Shown one piece after another: positions 21,875-33,828 of a stretch of DNA of 64,000 nt. Each line of letters begins with the position of its first letter. The stretch's first letter is position 1. Origin of the DNA: Erodium maritimum (taxonomy: Eukaryota > Streptophyta > Magnoliopsida > Geraniales > Geraniaceae); contig OY997592.1 of NCBI GenBank assembly GCA_963921825.1, forward strand, positions 19,161,432 through 19,225,431, in the 5' to 3' direction. The notes under the pieces were generated by a model that worked only from the letters and a program-made list of their open reading frames with translations, searched no databases and had not been told where the DNA came from. The position numbers were made by a program, and so were the translations under genes.

Positions 21875-24214
21875 GAACATTTGGAAAAAAGGATTTTCTC
21901 CCTCGCGTTACTGTTCAAACTCTCTCTAGAATAACGCTTCTTAACCCTAGTTCACAGACCGGCGCCGTCATCCCCTCGCCCCGCCGGCGACGACCTTGGC
22001 TCCGACCATGGTTGTAGCCGGCGGCGCCTCTTCTTCCCACCTTTTCCCCCTCCTCCTTGACTTTCCGACCGGCCCTCTTCATCTTCCTTCTGCAACTACC
22101 TTTCTTCCCCCCTCGTCGTCCTCAGAGCTCTTGCCGGAGCTCACTGCGTGGGTCGCCTTTCTGTACAGATCCGGCCTTTGGATCTGCTGCTCAAGTGCAT
22201 GTCGCCGGCTCCATTCCTCTGCTCCTCCTCGGACTCCATGGCACGAGCTTGGCGAAGCTCTGGTGCGGCATTGTCCGTGGTTGAAGCCCTGTGGTGCGGT
22301 GGTCGTCCGTGGTTGAAGACAGTCACTCCGGCCAGATCTACGCCGGAGCTCAGTGGAAGCTCTCGACCTTCTCCTCCCAGATCTGTGTGTTCCTCGCCAG
22401 CTCTCGACCTTCTCGGCGTCACCGTGGTGGTTCCGGTAAGGGTCGGGTGATTCGGGTCAGATGGGTGCGGGTTGGACGGGTAGCAGACCTGGATCTAGAG
22501 TGGGTCAGCGTTGGGCCAGTCAAAGTTGGGCCACTTTGGGCTGGTCCTCTTGGGCCACCTTGAGTTTGGTCTCCTTGGACTGGTTCGTTTGGGCCTGCTC
22601 AGGTTTGGGTTTATTTGGGTTGGTTCTTTTGGCCCAGTTCTTCTTCAGAGTGCTTCTATCAACTTTTTGGAGAGGACGGGGTCCCCTAGTTCCGTGTTCG
22701 TTTGGTGGTGGTCTTGCCGTTTGGTTGGTTCGTTCTTGATCTATCGTGGGAAATTTTTCGTATGTCAACGATTGGTTGTGGATCGGGTCTCGTTGCGTCG
22801 GAGTAGGCTGTTGCTCTTCTTGCTAGCTTTGGGGTCTTCTTTTGTCAGGGTCCGGACTAGATCGTGCTCGGTATCATTACATGCTTTCTCCCTCGGGTCC
22901 TCGCTACTGGCTGGCGAGGGGTTACCAGTCTCGGTTTCGGAACGCTCAGCATGCTTTCCAGTTTTGGTTTCTCAGATTGATAGACTTTCTACTTCCGGCT
23001 TGGAGTTTGGAACTCGTTCTCGGTAGAAATACCAGTCCTCCCCCTTTTTAGGGCCTCCTTTCGGTGTTTTCCGGAATTAGGTATCGGAGGGCTGAGTGCG
23101 ATCTTCTTTGCCTACTATGTACCTCTCGATTTTGTTGGAGGAGATCCTCGCAGGTCATTGGAGGTGTCTGGCACTAGCTCAAGACGTGGGACGCACTTCT
23201 ACATCCTATTGGGTTTGGATTGTTGTTGAGTTATTCTAGCTGCTTCTGGTGCTTCGCCACCCGGTCTCTGGATTGTTGGTCAACATTCTGAGGTACTCTC
23301 TTCTTCCTCCCTTGTATGGTTAGTCTTCTCCGACCCGTTCATACATTCCTATGTGTTTTGGCTTCCTTTAATCTCGAACCGGTGTGGTTCGAGCTCGCCA
23401 GTTAAAGGTGTTGACCGCCGACGAGTTTCATAGGCGCTGTGTGCCCCCTTCAGAAGCCATCTCCTAAGATATGTATGGTTATCTGGGTTTGTCTCTGCCG
23501 TTAGCGGGGTTGGCCGCCGTCTTTTTAGTTGATGTCATCTCCTCCTTCGAGGGTTGGCAGTGCTTTGGAGATAGGAGTTGTTCTTTCCTTTCAAGGTTAG
23601 GGTTGGGAGGTCTTCTGGTTGGGCCTGTCTGTTGGATGCTTCTCCCTTTTGCGTGCCATCGCCTGTGCTTTTTGGTTGAAGAACTGGGGTCTACGCTCAC
23701 TCCTTTTGGTTGTCTGTCTTCGCCGGTGAGGGGCGCCTTGTAGCTGCTTCCGGGTCTGTGTACCCTTTCATCTCCCCGGTGTGGGGCTTCTTTATGTTTC
23801 AGGGTCTGCGTACCCATTCATTTCCCCGGTGTGGGGCTTTTTCATGTTTCGGGGGCTGCGTACCCTCTCTTTTCCCCTGTGTAGGGCATCTTTTTTCAGG
23901 GTCTGCGTACCCAATCATTTCCCCGGTAGGGATTCTTCATGTTCCAGGGTCTGCGTGCCCAATCATCTCCCCGGTGTGGGGCTTTTTCATGTTTCAGGGT
24001 CTGCGTACCCACTCTTTTCCTCGTTGTGGGGCTTCATGTTTCAGGGTCTGCGTACCCAATCATTTCCCCAGTGGGGATTCTTCATGTTTTCATTTCCCCG
24101 GTGTGGGGCTTCTTGAGGTTCCGAAAGGAATGCTCTTTCTTGTTTCACTTCCATCCATCGTATTCTTTATTTCAAAGAATCGGTGTTTTAATATATGCTT
24201 TGCTGATAAAAAAA
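21875..24214 (+). mobile_element. RT-less retroposon with LINE-like tail (element E3)
   Basis: Flanked by a perfect 12-bp repeat AACATTGGCTTG (21863-21874 and 24215-24226) and ending TTTGCTGATAAAAAAAAA. The 5' part contains GGTTGTAGCCGGCGGCGCC, similar to E4. A middle block (about 22855-23110: GTGCTCGGTATCATTACA, TTTCGGAACGCTCAGC, GGTAGAAATACCAGTCCTCC) is shared with E4. The 3' part is a tandem array. Frames of up to 283 residues cover parts of it but read through repeats and match no known domain; no RT or endonuclease motif is present. Confidence 0.78.
23755..24118 (+). repeat. Minisatellite inside E3 (about eight units of 40-50 bp)
   Basis: Core words are GGTCTGCGTACCC, TTTCCCCGGTGTGGGGCTT and CATGTTTC. 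CCCCGGTGTGGGG is itself a short inverted repeat, so a transcript could form a string of small hairpins. Confidence 0.85.
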
Positions 24215-24226
24215 AACATTGGCTTG

Positions 24227-24829
24227 AGAGCCTTGCATTGAGCACGATATGGATACCTTGGTTGGGTAACTTCTGGGATACAATGCGCAGCTCAGTGCCG
24301 CCATGCCTGCTCTCTGTTCTCTGCTCTTATATTGTCATACCCATTTCATATGCTATTATTTGTAATCAATATAAGGTTTTCTACTTTCATAGACCGTGTC
24401 CGGAATTGGAGTTTTGTTTCAGGCCAAGGCTCACTACCTTTGAGCTTCATTTAAAATGGCTAAGTTCAACTTTCTTGGTCTATTCACTTTTCACTTGCAA
24501 GTTGCTCCATCTCCTGCATCTGGAGTTTCTCTGTAGAGGCGTGTCTAGGATAATTCTTTAACCCCTCTGCAAATAGTTTCAGTCCACATCTAAGCAATTA
24601 AATTGTTGCTACTCTACACCACAAAGTTGAAGCAACTGCATATACATCTAATGGCTATTGACATGATCAGGCTAAAGAGAGTAATTACTCCAAATTTAGG
24701 TGGAAAGAAACTAGACATAAAACAAGAAGTTCACCATGAGTAACTTAATTCAGAAGCAAATGGTCACACAAAATATGAGACTACATTCCCAACTATATAT
24801 TCAAAATTGTCATCATAATGTTTTTTATA
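24227..24829. other. Spacer between E3 and the plus-strand LINE
   Basis: Mixed A+T-rich sequence without a recognised gene or repeat. Confidence 0.4.
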
Positions 24830-24879
24830 GCGTTGACTTCTGCGCTGACTTTTCTCTCAAATTAGGGCTGAGTTTCGCG

Positions 24880-27060
24880 ACTGGGTGTGACGGCTACGAC
24901 TGCATCCGGCGAGTATGGGCTCCTGCCATCTCCAGCGTTAGTTGTAGGGTCGAGAAGAGAGGGTTTCCGTGGTGTGGTGGCTGTATACGATTGCAGGATC
25001 GTGGTGGGTGGAGGCTTGAAGCTTCCGACGTCTCCTATGAGGTTTGAGGTTGCGACAACAGCGACTTCCTCGAGCTTGCTTCATTCAATCCCGGTTGGAG
25101 GCAGGAGTTTGAAGCAGAGAGACGGTGGAGCTTGTCCTGTGAAGCAATCTGGCGAGGGGGGATCCTGGTATGAGCTGCGATGGTGATGGGGCTGCCACAG
25201 CTTGTCCATGGCTGCCAGGACAAGATAGTTCTAGTGCCTAGCAGAAAGGGTCGCGATCCGCGACGTTGGGGAGACAGGTCCGAGGCCGGTGAGCCGGAGA
25301 AGAGAGGACGCAGCTTCTCCCATGGATACAGCTCCTCCCGGCGAGTCAGAGAAGAGAGGTCGGCGCGACGCGGCTGCCCAGCGCCAGAGCTCCGAACCGG
25401 CGACCTTCCTCAGTGCATTGGCGAAAGGAAAGGCTCTGGCACAAGCACATGGTGATGGTGGGTCGGCTTGGGCAGGTTCGTCACCATTGATAGTTCGGCA
25501 GTGAAGCTTCCTTCCAAGAAGCTTGGTGTTGGTGATGCACATGTTGGTCGCCCGAGAGTGGTTGTTTTGGGGCCGGTGTCGGCGAGGAAGAGGATGGGGT
25601 TGCACTCGGGCGTGGATGCTTTCAATCCCGATGAGCGAGTCGGGGTGGGGCAGCGGGGTATTGTTGGTACCCAACGCTCAATCCCGATCAGTGAGGGCAC
25701 CGGTGATCGAGCTCTCGTGCATGACAATGTTCACCCTGAACCTGCCCCTATGCTTGTTGCGAGTGAGGTGGTCACTACGGTTGAGGAGGAAGGTTGAACT
25801 GTAGTTCAGAGCAGGAGGTCGAAAAAGGCGGAAATCAGAGCTCATAAGGCGTTTGTCAGTAGGCAGGATCGTGGGTTTCCTGCCTTTGTTTCTAATTTTC
25901 GAAATTCCACCTCGAAGGAGCAGTTGTGGGGCATTTTCAGTCAGATTGGCAGCCTAGCTTGGATAGGTTTCTATCCTCGTCGAGGTAGGTCCTATGCATT
26001 TATTTACTTTTCTATTTACTCTGATTTGCTGAAAGTTGTTGCGTCTCTGAATGGGTTTGTGTGGGGCATACAAAAGTTAGTGGTAGAAGTGGGAAGACGT
26101 CTTGGTCACTCTCGTACCCCTGAATCGTCTAGTTTTGTGCCCTTGTCTGCTCCTGTTGCGCCTCTTGTTGGTGAAATGCTAGTTCTGAGGTTTTACCTGT
26201 TAAGGTTGTTGAGCTGAAAAGGTTACGGGTAAGGGTAGCTCACCTATTTACTTCCCCCCCCCCCACCCCCGAGGAAAGACCTAGTGAGAGGGGTTCTGGA
26301 GCGGAGTAGTCTCCTCCCTCGCAGTCTTTTGTGGAGCTTAGTCTCCCTTCGCCTAGCCCAGATTTGGTTGGTTGTACTGATCTCGGTACTGTCGTAGTGG
26401 CAGCGACCTCGTCACCCCCTTCTCCCTTGTAGCTTCTATGGAGAGATCAGACTTAGTTGGCATAAAGCTGCTTGACCTCGGTTCACGTACCTTTCTCCTT
26501 ACGTGTGCGGATCGGCCGACTTGGGAGACCCTTTCCTTGGGTGATTGGGCCAGCATACGACCTTGGTTCTTCACCGTTTCTGATTGTTTAGACAAGGTCA
26601 TTTCCGGTGGGCGCCTATTGTGGGTTGATATCATTGGCTTACCCCCTTATCGGTGGTGTAAGGACAACAGTATTCGTGTTTTGGAGAGGGTTGGTTTTTT
26701 GATTGCGGTTCATCCTTCTTCTCTAGCTTCTGGTCAAATGACTAAGGCTCTAGCCCTTGTTCACACTACGGATGTCTGTTTTTACAACATGTTTTTACCA
26801 GTGAGATGGGACGACTCTCGTGCTGAGGTGTTGGTCAAGAGGGCGCACCTTGATAGCATTCCCTCCTGCCCAGCTCCCAGATCCTCATTTGTTGCCCCAT
26901 CAGGATCTGGCGTTGATCTGATCCTTCAGGCTTTCACGTCCAGGCCGCAGTCCCTACGCTTACCAATTAGATCTATGGTCGGTACCACGCCACAGTCTGT
27001 TGTTCCTTTCACGGCTCAACCCGCTGGTTATCTTGTTGATTCCGGGGAGAGTCAAAAGTA
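24880..27060 (+). pseudogene. LINE ORF1 remnant (RRM-like and DUF4283-like domains)
   Basis: The reading is broken by several stops and frame changes. At about 25860-26095 an RRM-like fold is visible: GFPAFVSNF (RNP2-like) and RSYAFIYF (RNP1-like). From 26438 to 27058 an open frame of 207 residues contains TWETLSLGDWASIRPWF and RLLWVDIIGLPPYRWCKDN, typical of the domain found in plant LINE ORF1 proteins. ORF1 products bind LINE RNA in the ribonucleoprotein particle. No zinc knuckle was seen. A C-run (26254-26264) interrupts the area before the second domain. Confidence 0.75.
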
Positions 27061-27462
27061 GAGCCTCTCGGATGTGTGTGAGATCCTGCGTGACTCCGAG
27101 ACCGAGTTCGATCTGGAGCAGGATGTTGCGGTTGTTGATTCAGGGTCAGCTTTAATTGTGTTTGGGGGCCCTCTTGAGGCTCAGGTGAAGGGTGGCGGTG
27201 GATGCATGTTGGGGGTTGGGGATGGTACTTTCGTAGGAGCGCAGGTACCGACTCTAGCGTGTGCCCACCCACCGGCTTATTCAAAGTTTCATTCAGACCT
27301 TGTTGATGGACGCACAAGTTAGAGTATCACCCATACTGTGGCGCGTTTTGCTGAGAGTTTAGGGGTCTGTTACAGAGGTACAGCTGAGGAGGATTTTCGG
27401 AAGGTTGAGGCGGCCCTCAGCCATACTTATAGCAGCAGTGTAGCTAACCCCTCGGCGACTCC

Positions 27463-29312
27463 ATGATTTTCCTTTCTTGGAATGCTCGGGGCCTAGGTTC
27501 CTCTTCGAAGAGGAGTCTACTGGCTTCTCTTGTCCGGGCTCAGCAGGCTGAATTTGTCTTGATCCAGGAGACGAAGTTGACGGACATTTGCCTTAGTGTC
27601 GCTTGTTCGTGTGGTTTAGGACCAGACTTCGCTCACTCGTTTGTTCCTTCATCTGGTTTGTCTGGCGGCCTCCTTACTATCTGGAATAGAAGGGTGTTCC
27701 AGGTAGGTCAGACTTATACCTTAGACGACGTTCTGGTTTGGTCGGGAGTTCATCTGCCCACGGGCACTCCTTTGACAGTCCTGAACGTGTATGCTTCCAC
27801 CTCTGTTATGTCGAGACATGACCTCTAGACTTCTCTCCGTTCGGCTGTTGGTGTATACGGGTCTGCATTGCTTATCGCTGGGGATTTTAACACAGTTTGC
27901 TCTCAGGAGGAGATTTCGTCGGGGGGATTTTCCATGTGACAGTTCTGAGTTTTGCGACTTTATTTCGGCAGCTGGGTTACTTGATCTTCCACTAGCCAAC
28001 AAGCGTTTCACCTGGTTTGGCCCCGCTTCCAGGTGTAGTCGTCTTGACAGGTTTCTTCAGTCTCCCTAGCTTCTTGGTATGTTTTCTGGACCTGTTCAGA
28101 AGGGCCTCACTCGGTCCCTTTCCGATCATTGTCTGATCCTATTATTTGATGAGAGGGTTGATTGGGGCCCCCGCCCTTTTCGATTCATCGACGCTTAGGT
28201 AGAGCATGAGGAGTTCCTCCCATTTCTGAGCGAGTGTTAGTCCTCCTATGTGGTTCATGGTGATCCGGAGTTCACATGGTGGACTAAGTTGCGAACTTTG
28301 AGGGGTGATCTGCGGGATTGGAACCGTACGGTTTTTGGTCATCTTGACACTACTGTTTCTGAGCTGGAGGTGCGTATTGATGTTTTTGTTGCGCTGGTGG
28401 ACACTAGAGCCCTATCCGAAGAAGAGCTGACTAAGAGGGCTTTTTGCACTTCCCAGTTAGCCTCTAAGGCAGGTCAGAGATCTTGCTTGTGGAGGCAGAA
28501 GGCTAGAGTCAAATGGGCCAGGGATGGGGATCGTAACTCTGCCTTTTTTCATCGGGTAGCTCAGGCCTGTGCTTCTCGAAATCAGATCTTCTCGATAATA
28601 GAGAATGGTACAGAGTATTCTGATCCTATAGGGGTCAAAGCTCAAGCTGTATCACACTTTGGAGCCCGTTTCTTCTCCGAGCAGTCGACCCATCATACCG
28701 TACCCGCTTTACCATTCGCCAGGTTAAGCAATGAGGACTCAGGGTTTTTGGAGTCTCCTTTTACTGAGGTTGAGGTTTTGGAGGCCTTGTCTGCTTGTTC
28801 TGGAGACAAGGCACCGGGGCCAGATGGTTTTAATATGGTCTTCTTCCGGGAAATGTGGCCGATCATTCGGCTGACTTCTTGCGCTTTCTTCACTTCTTTC
28901 ACTCATCGTTTCAGCTTGGCCGAGGGGTGAACTCGAGCTTTATTGTTCTCATCCCGAAGGTTCCCTCTCCTAGGACCTTCTCAGAGTGTCAACCTATTAG
29001 CCTTACGACTGCTACTTATAAGATCTTGGCCAAGATCTTATCGAGGCGCCTGAGGAGGGTGATTGGAGATCTTATTAATAGCACTCAACCCGCGTGCATT
29101 CAGGGGAGACAGTTGTCGGATAGTGTTCTCGTAGCTATAGAGGTTCTATGGCTTATGCATCAGTCTCGCCAGCCAACTGTGTTGGTGAAGTTATACTACG
29201 AGAAGGCGTTCGACGGGACTGATTGGTCCTACTTGATTCATGTCCTTAGGAGTATGGGTTTCGGTGGGAAGCGGATTATGTGGATTTCCTCGTGTTTACG
29301 GGGTTTCTCTTC
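27463..29312 (+). pseudogene. LINE ORF2 remnant: endonuclease and N-terminal reverse transcriptase
   Basis: Begins at 27463 with MIFLSWNARGLG (catalytic Asn) and continues with LIQETKLTD (catalytic Glu), SGGLLTIWNRR, AGDFNTV near 27880 and LSDHCLIL near 28125, the AP-type endonuclease of L1 elements. After stops and frame changes the RT follows: ARVKWARDGDRNSAFFH, GDKAPGPDGFN, ISLTTATYKILAKILSRRL, KLYYEKAFDGTDW. The polymerase catalytic FADD motif is not reached because the copy breaks off at about 29312. Confidence 0.88.
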
Positions 29313-30530
29313 AGTAAGGCGCCTTCCTAACGAAAGAAAATGAGTCCTCTAGATCGCCAAGCCATCCCTGTACTTGTCCACCACCAGGGTCCAGAACGAA
29401 GCAAGCTTGGGGATTCTTCCAAGGGGAAACCTTAGGTACGTGAAAGGAAGCTCATTAAAAGCACAATGAAGGTCATCTGCTAAATCTCCACGAGTCAATC
29501 GTCTATATCAAAAGAAACCAGAAAAGACTTGTAAAGTTGATCCAAAGACCAGACGCCAACTCGAAGGAATGCAGGATAAACCTTACCGCCGAATCTGTTC
29601 AAGACTAGCCTCCAAAAATAGCAAATTATCATCGACAATTGGAGGTGAGAAACCTAAATGATTGGGCCCACACGGATACCACTATACAACCCCTACTGAT
29701 CCCAAGCTCAAAAACCTGATGGAATCCTTCAGCCACAATAAAAAGAGATAGGGTGCCATCGGACACCCTTGACTGACTCCTTGTAAGATCGGGAACTGCT
29801 CGGAAGGACATCCATTGACTAAAGCGGAGGAGAGACCTCGTAGACAAGAGGACGCCCATATAATCTACTGACCATAGATTCCCGTCCTCCAAAGAATCTG
29901 AGTCATGTAAAACCAATCAACCTTGTCAAAAGCCTTCTCAAAGTCTAATTTCACCACTGCGGCTGGATGACAAGAGCGACGCACAAAACCCAGAACCAAC
30001 ATAGCAATTAGGACGATGTTAGTCCATTGTCTACCCTGAATGCTCGCAAACTGTGTACTACTGATGAGAGCACCAATCACCCTGCACAGTCGCCTCGACA
30101 AGATCTTAGCCAATATCTTATACGTGGCAGTCGTAAGGCTGGTCAGATGAAACTCAGAGAAGGTTTTTCGGAATAATAAATATGAAACTCGAGTTCACCC
30201 CCTTGCTCAATTGAAAGAGGAGTTAAAAATAAGTGCAGAAAGCCCAAGAACGGTCTGAATGATCGATCACACCACCCGAAAGAGTACCAAGTTGAAGCCA
30301 TCAGGTCCTAATGTTTTTTCCCTAGCGCAAGAAGACAAAGCCTCCAGGACCTCATCCTCGGAGAACTACCCCTTGAGCCCTACTCTATAAGATTCAGTCA
30401 ACCAAGAAAAAGACAAATTCGACAACTCATGGAAAATCTCTGATCAGAGGAGAACCTAGCCCCTGAAAGCAAAGCAGCCTAAATTTTGACCCTAACGGGT
30501 AGGAAAACTCTGTGCCACCATGTACCACAT
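29312..30530 (-). pseudogene. Second L1-type LINE fragment (reverse transcriptase), inverted
   Basis: On the minus strand from about 30530 the RT motifs run AKILSRRLCRVIGALISST (30113 onward), VVKLDFEKAFDKVDW, GVSQGCPMAPYLFLL, IVDDNLLFL (the position of FADD), YLRFPLGRIPKLASFW and THFLSLGRRLT near 29330. Frameshifts and stops are frequent. The residues differ from the plus-strand LINE in shared motifs, so it is a different copy, not a fold-back of the same one. Both ends are truncated and no tail is present. Confidence 0.82.
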
Positions 30531-30699
30531 ATAGGATTTGGTTCGGCGTGGAGCGAGTTTATATATGATTTTTCTATTTTCTACTGCCTCACACTAATTT
30601 GATAATAATAACGATGAATTAGGTATTTAATTAGTGACACCCATAAGAAGGCTTAGTTTTAGAGAGAGAGAGAAAAACTATGTACCTACAGAGGAGCAA
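30531..30699. other. Short host spacer
   Basis: A+T-rich sequence with a GA run near 30660-30675, between the LINE fragment and the first MULE-like MITE. Nothing else seen. Confidence 0.4.
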
Positions 30700-30709
30700 T
30701 AGTATCTGA

Positions 30710-31937
30710 GAGGTGAAATCGGCTACAAACCACTCTTAACCTAAAAACTAGAGAACCAATCCTAGCCACACACACCTAACATCCAACATTCCTCATGATG
30801 TCACATCATCACCCCAATTTCACCCAAACTCACGCCACTTTCATCTTCTCTCACACAAGCAAGGGTATAATTGTAAAAGCATGGTGCCATGTGGACAAGT
30901 GTCCATTTTTTTCTTCACCAATTCACTAATTTAATACTTCCCGATTCGTTTGAACTCCGATTAGCTTCAAACTTGCGCCAATATTTTTATTTTTTCAAGG
31001 GCTTTAAATCAAGATCAATCATGAATATATTTTGAAGCACTAAAATAAAAAGGTATATAGGAGTGATAAAAAAATGTTGAGTGTTGATAAATCTTCACTA
31101 ATAAATGTTTTATATCGGAGGTATCAAACTAGTGCTAAATGTTGTTGATAAAAACATGTACTGAGGTGATAAAAACCATGTTCAATTTTGATAATAAGTG
31201 TGATAAACTAATCATGATCAGTTTTGGAGAATGGGGTGATAAAACCAGTGTAGAGTATTGATAAAACCAGTGTAAAGTGTTGATAAAACCAGAGCAAAGT
31301 GTTGATAAAAATTAGCCAGATATAATTTCTTTAAAAACCAGCCCCGAAATAAAAAAAATTCGTGCTTCAAAAACACCATGTGATGGGGATGATAAAACAC
31401 ACGTAATTAAATGATAAACCTAGTGTTTAGTGTTGATAAAACTAGTGTTCATAAAAAGCACGCGATGAGGAGATAAAAACATAATCATTTTTGGAAAATG
31501 AGATGATAAAATCAGTGTAAAGTGTTGATAAAACCAGTGTAAAAGTGTTGATAAATCCAGAGCAAAATGTTGATAAAAATTACCCAGATTTTTTTAAAAA
31601 AAATCAAGACCAAAATAATTTTGTTTTCGTGCTTCAAAATATATTCATGACTGATATTGATTTAAAGCCCTTAAAAAAACAAAACTAATGGCGCAAGTTT
31701 GAAGCCAATCGGAGTTCAAACGAAGCGGGAAAAATTAAATTAGTGAATTGATTAAAAAAAATAACATGATAGTTTTACTAAAAAGCCCTTACCACTTATT
31801 AAAAAGTGCTGTTTTTTTTTTTGCAGTCAATAAGTCAACTACTCAATTGCATCTCATCCATTCATTCTTAAAATGAGTGGGTTAGATTGATTCTCTAGTT
31901 TTTAGGTTAAGACATGGTTTGTATTTGATTTCTCCTC
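30710..31937. mobile_element. MULE-like MITE A (1228 bp)
   Basis: Flanked by a perfect 10-bp repeat TAGTATCTGA (30700-30709 and 31938-31947). The left end is GAGGTGAAATCGGCTAC and the right end, reversed, GAGGAGAAATCAAATAC. Both continue into TTAACCTAAAAACTAGAGAA, giving inverted termini of more than 50 bp. Long inverted repeats with 9-10-bp duplications point to the Mutator-like superfamily. The interior is A+T-rich with tandem GTGTTGATAAAACCAGTGTA-like words (31200-31570) and an inverted pair around CGTGCTTCAAAATATATTC-type sequence. No transposase. Confidence 0.75.
31200..31570 (+). repeat. Tandem GATAAAACCAGTGTAAAGTGTT repeats inside MITE A
   Basis: Several imperfect copies of a 20-22-bp unit, in two groups (31230-31310 and 31500-31575), with the general form TGATAAAACCAGTGTAAAGT. 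Confidence 0.7.
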
Positions 31938-31947
31938 TAGTATCTGA

Positions 31948-32000
31948 TATATATGCCTATGAAGTCATTGCAAATGTCGAGTCCTAATTAATTAAGCATA
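31948..32000. other. Spacer between the two MITEs
   Basis: 53 bp of unrelated sequence separating the duplications of MITE A and MITE B. Confidence 0.6.
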
Positions 32001-32010
32001 TATCTAATAT

Positions 32011-32688
32011 GAGGAGAAATCAAATACAAACCATGTCTTAACCTAAAAACTAGAGAACCAATCTAAGTCATCCATTTTAAGAATGGATGGATGAACATTA
32101 GTTTCATCAACACTAAACACTATGTTTATCATTAAATTACATGTGTTTTTATCACCCCCATCACATGTTTTTTTATCAACGCTAAATCTAGTTTATCACA
32201 CTTATTATCAAAATTGAACATGGTTTTTATCACCTCAATACATGTTTTTATCAACATTTAGCACTAGTTTGATACCTCCAATATAAAACATTTATTAGTG
32301 AACATTTATCAACACTCAACATTATTTTTATCACTTCGATATACCTTTTTATTTTCGTGCTTCAAAATATATTCATGATTGATCTTGATTTAAAGCCCTT
32401 GAAAAAATAAAAATATTGGCGCAAGTTTTGAAGCTAATCGGAGTTCAAACGAATCGGGAAATATTAAATTAGTGAATTGGTAAAGAAAAAAATGGACACT
32501 TGTCCACATGGCACCATGCTTTTACAATTATGCCCTTGCTTGTGTGAGAAAAGATGAAAGTGGCGTGAGTTTTGGTGAAATTGGGGTGATGATGTGGCAT
32601 CATGGTGAATGTTGGATGTTAGGTGTGTGTGGCTAGGATTGGTTCTCTAGTTTTTAGGTTAAAAGTAGTTTGTAGCCGATTTCACCTC
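32011..32688. mobile_element. MULE-like MITE B (678 bp), inverted relative to MITE A
   Basis: Flanked by a perfect 10-bp repeat TATCTAATAT (32001-32010 and 32689-32698). The left end GAGGAGAAATCAAATAC matches the right end of MITE A, and the right end matches the left end of MITE A, so B is a shorter copy of the same family in reverse orientation. About 200 bp at its right side (from 32490: ATGGCACCATGCTTTTACAA) is the reverse complement of 30710-30915. Confidence 0.78.
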
Positions 32689-32698
32689 TATCTAATAT

Positions 32699-33281
32699 AT
32701 ATCAATTAGTTTGTATATTAAATGAGTTTTAATGTACGACCATTTTTAACGTGACGCCGCGTACGCATCTTCATGGGTTCTTTCTGCATCTTTTTTTTTC
32801 TTGTATTATGTTTTTTTGGAATCAAAAAGTCCACAACACCGTATTGTATTATTAACATGTATGGTGCTGACCTGATGACATGTAACCATAAACACCAACG
32901 AAACACAAAAGAAAAACTTACTCTCTCGTTATTGAGAATCTCGCCCTAGTCCTACTCCTAACAGTTATGGTGTTTCCTTCTGTCATCGTCGTTGTTACGT
33001 CGCTTGTCGTGTCGTCACATAGTACTGGTTCAGTTGGTCTTGTCGCTATAGTGCCCCTCTGTCCCATCCGGTCGGTTCCCTCGCAGACCACGCCTGGTGT
33101 GGGGGATTAGTATCGGTGGGGATGGTTGTCAACACCAACATCTTCTCCTTCCTTCTCCCTCATCTAAGCCTAGCTTGTTCCTCCTGAGGTTTCGCCGGAA
33201 TCAGTTCTAGTCTCCATGGGGTCCCGATATTCCTCCCCGTCGATGTTGTTGTCGGCTGGGTTCTCTAGTTTGCGTCGGGGA
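32699..33281. other. Host or retroposon-derived sequence before the isolated LTR
   Basis: A+T-rich up to about 32930, then GC- and T-rich sequence (CTCTCGTTATTGAGAATCTC, GGTTTCGCCGGAATC) that resembles the 5' parts of the LINE-tailed retroposons here. It may be the left part of one, cut by the LTR at 33282. No domain seen. Confidence 0.3.
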
Positions 33282-33828
33282 TGTCACGCCCCGAATTCCG
33301 TATGACCGAACCCGGAACGCGAACGGTGAGACAAGTAAAACCGAAACTCAAATAATTTAGTAAAACCGCTTCAAAAACACCACTTATATTAATCAAAAAC
33401 AATACTTTTACAACTGAAAATACGTTCAAAAACAAGTGAACAAAATAAGCCACAAAGTACGTCGCTAAACTACCCAAAGACCCGGACTCCCGCTCACAAC
33501 TCTTCAAGCTTCGAGTGTTCTCCTAGTCCGCCTCGCGACCAATACCTGTAGGAAAAGCAGCAGGGGGTGAGCGTTTCGCTCACCGCCACAGATACCAGCA
33601 GAAATGCCGGGAACACCGGCAACAAACAATAACACCTGGGACTACTACCCCAAAACACATATTAACCCGACTGTCACACAAATAACTGTCAATTTCCCTA
33701 ACCATCTAAGTACTCGTGCACGTAATGTAGACCCGACACAACAGTTACGACCTCAATAACATACACAACCGTGATAAAAATCACGCAATACCACACCCAC
33801 AGCACAGTTTTATGTTAGCAGGACGTTG

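Larger units (their letters stand above)
24830..29312 (+). mobile_element. L1-type LINE, degenerate and 3'-truncated
   Basis: Contains an ORF1-like region followed by endonuclease and the first half of reverse transcriptase in the order of plant L1 elements. The copy stops inside RT at about 29312, where an oppositely oriented LINE begins. There is no A-rich 3' tail at this end. The 5' end is approximate, placed where the GC-rich LINE-type sequence starts. Confidence 0.8.

Noticed and set aside
23710..24561. 283-residue open frame
   Set aside because: It reads through the E3 minisatellite and past the retroposon tail into flanking DNA, so its length comes from the repeat period and not from a gene.
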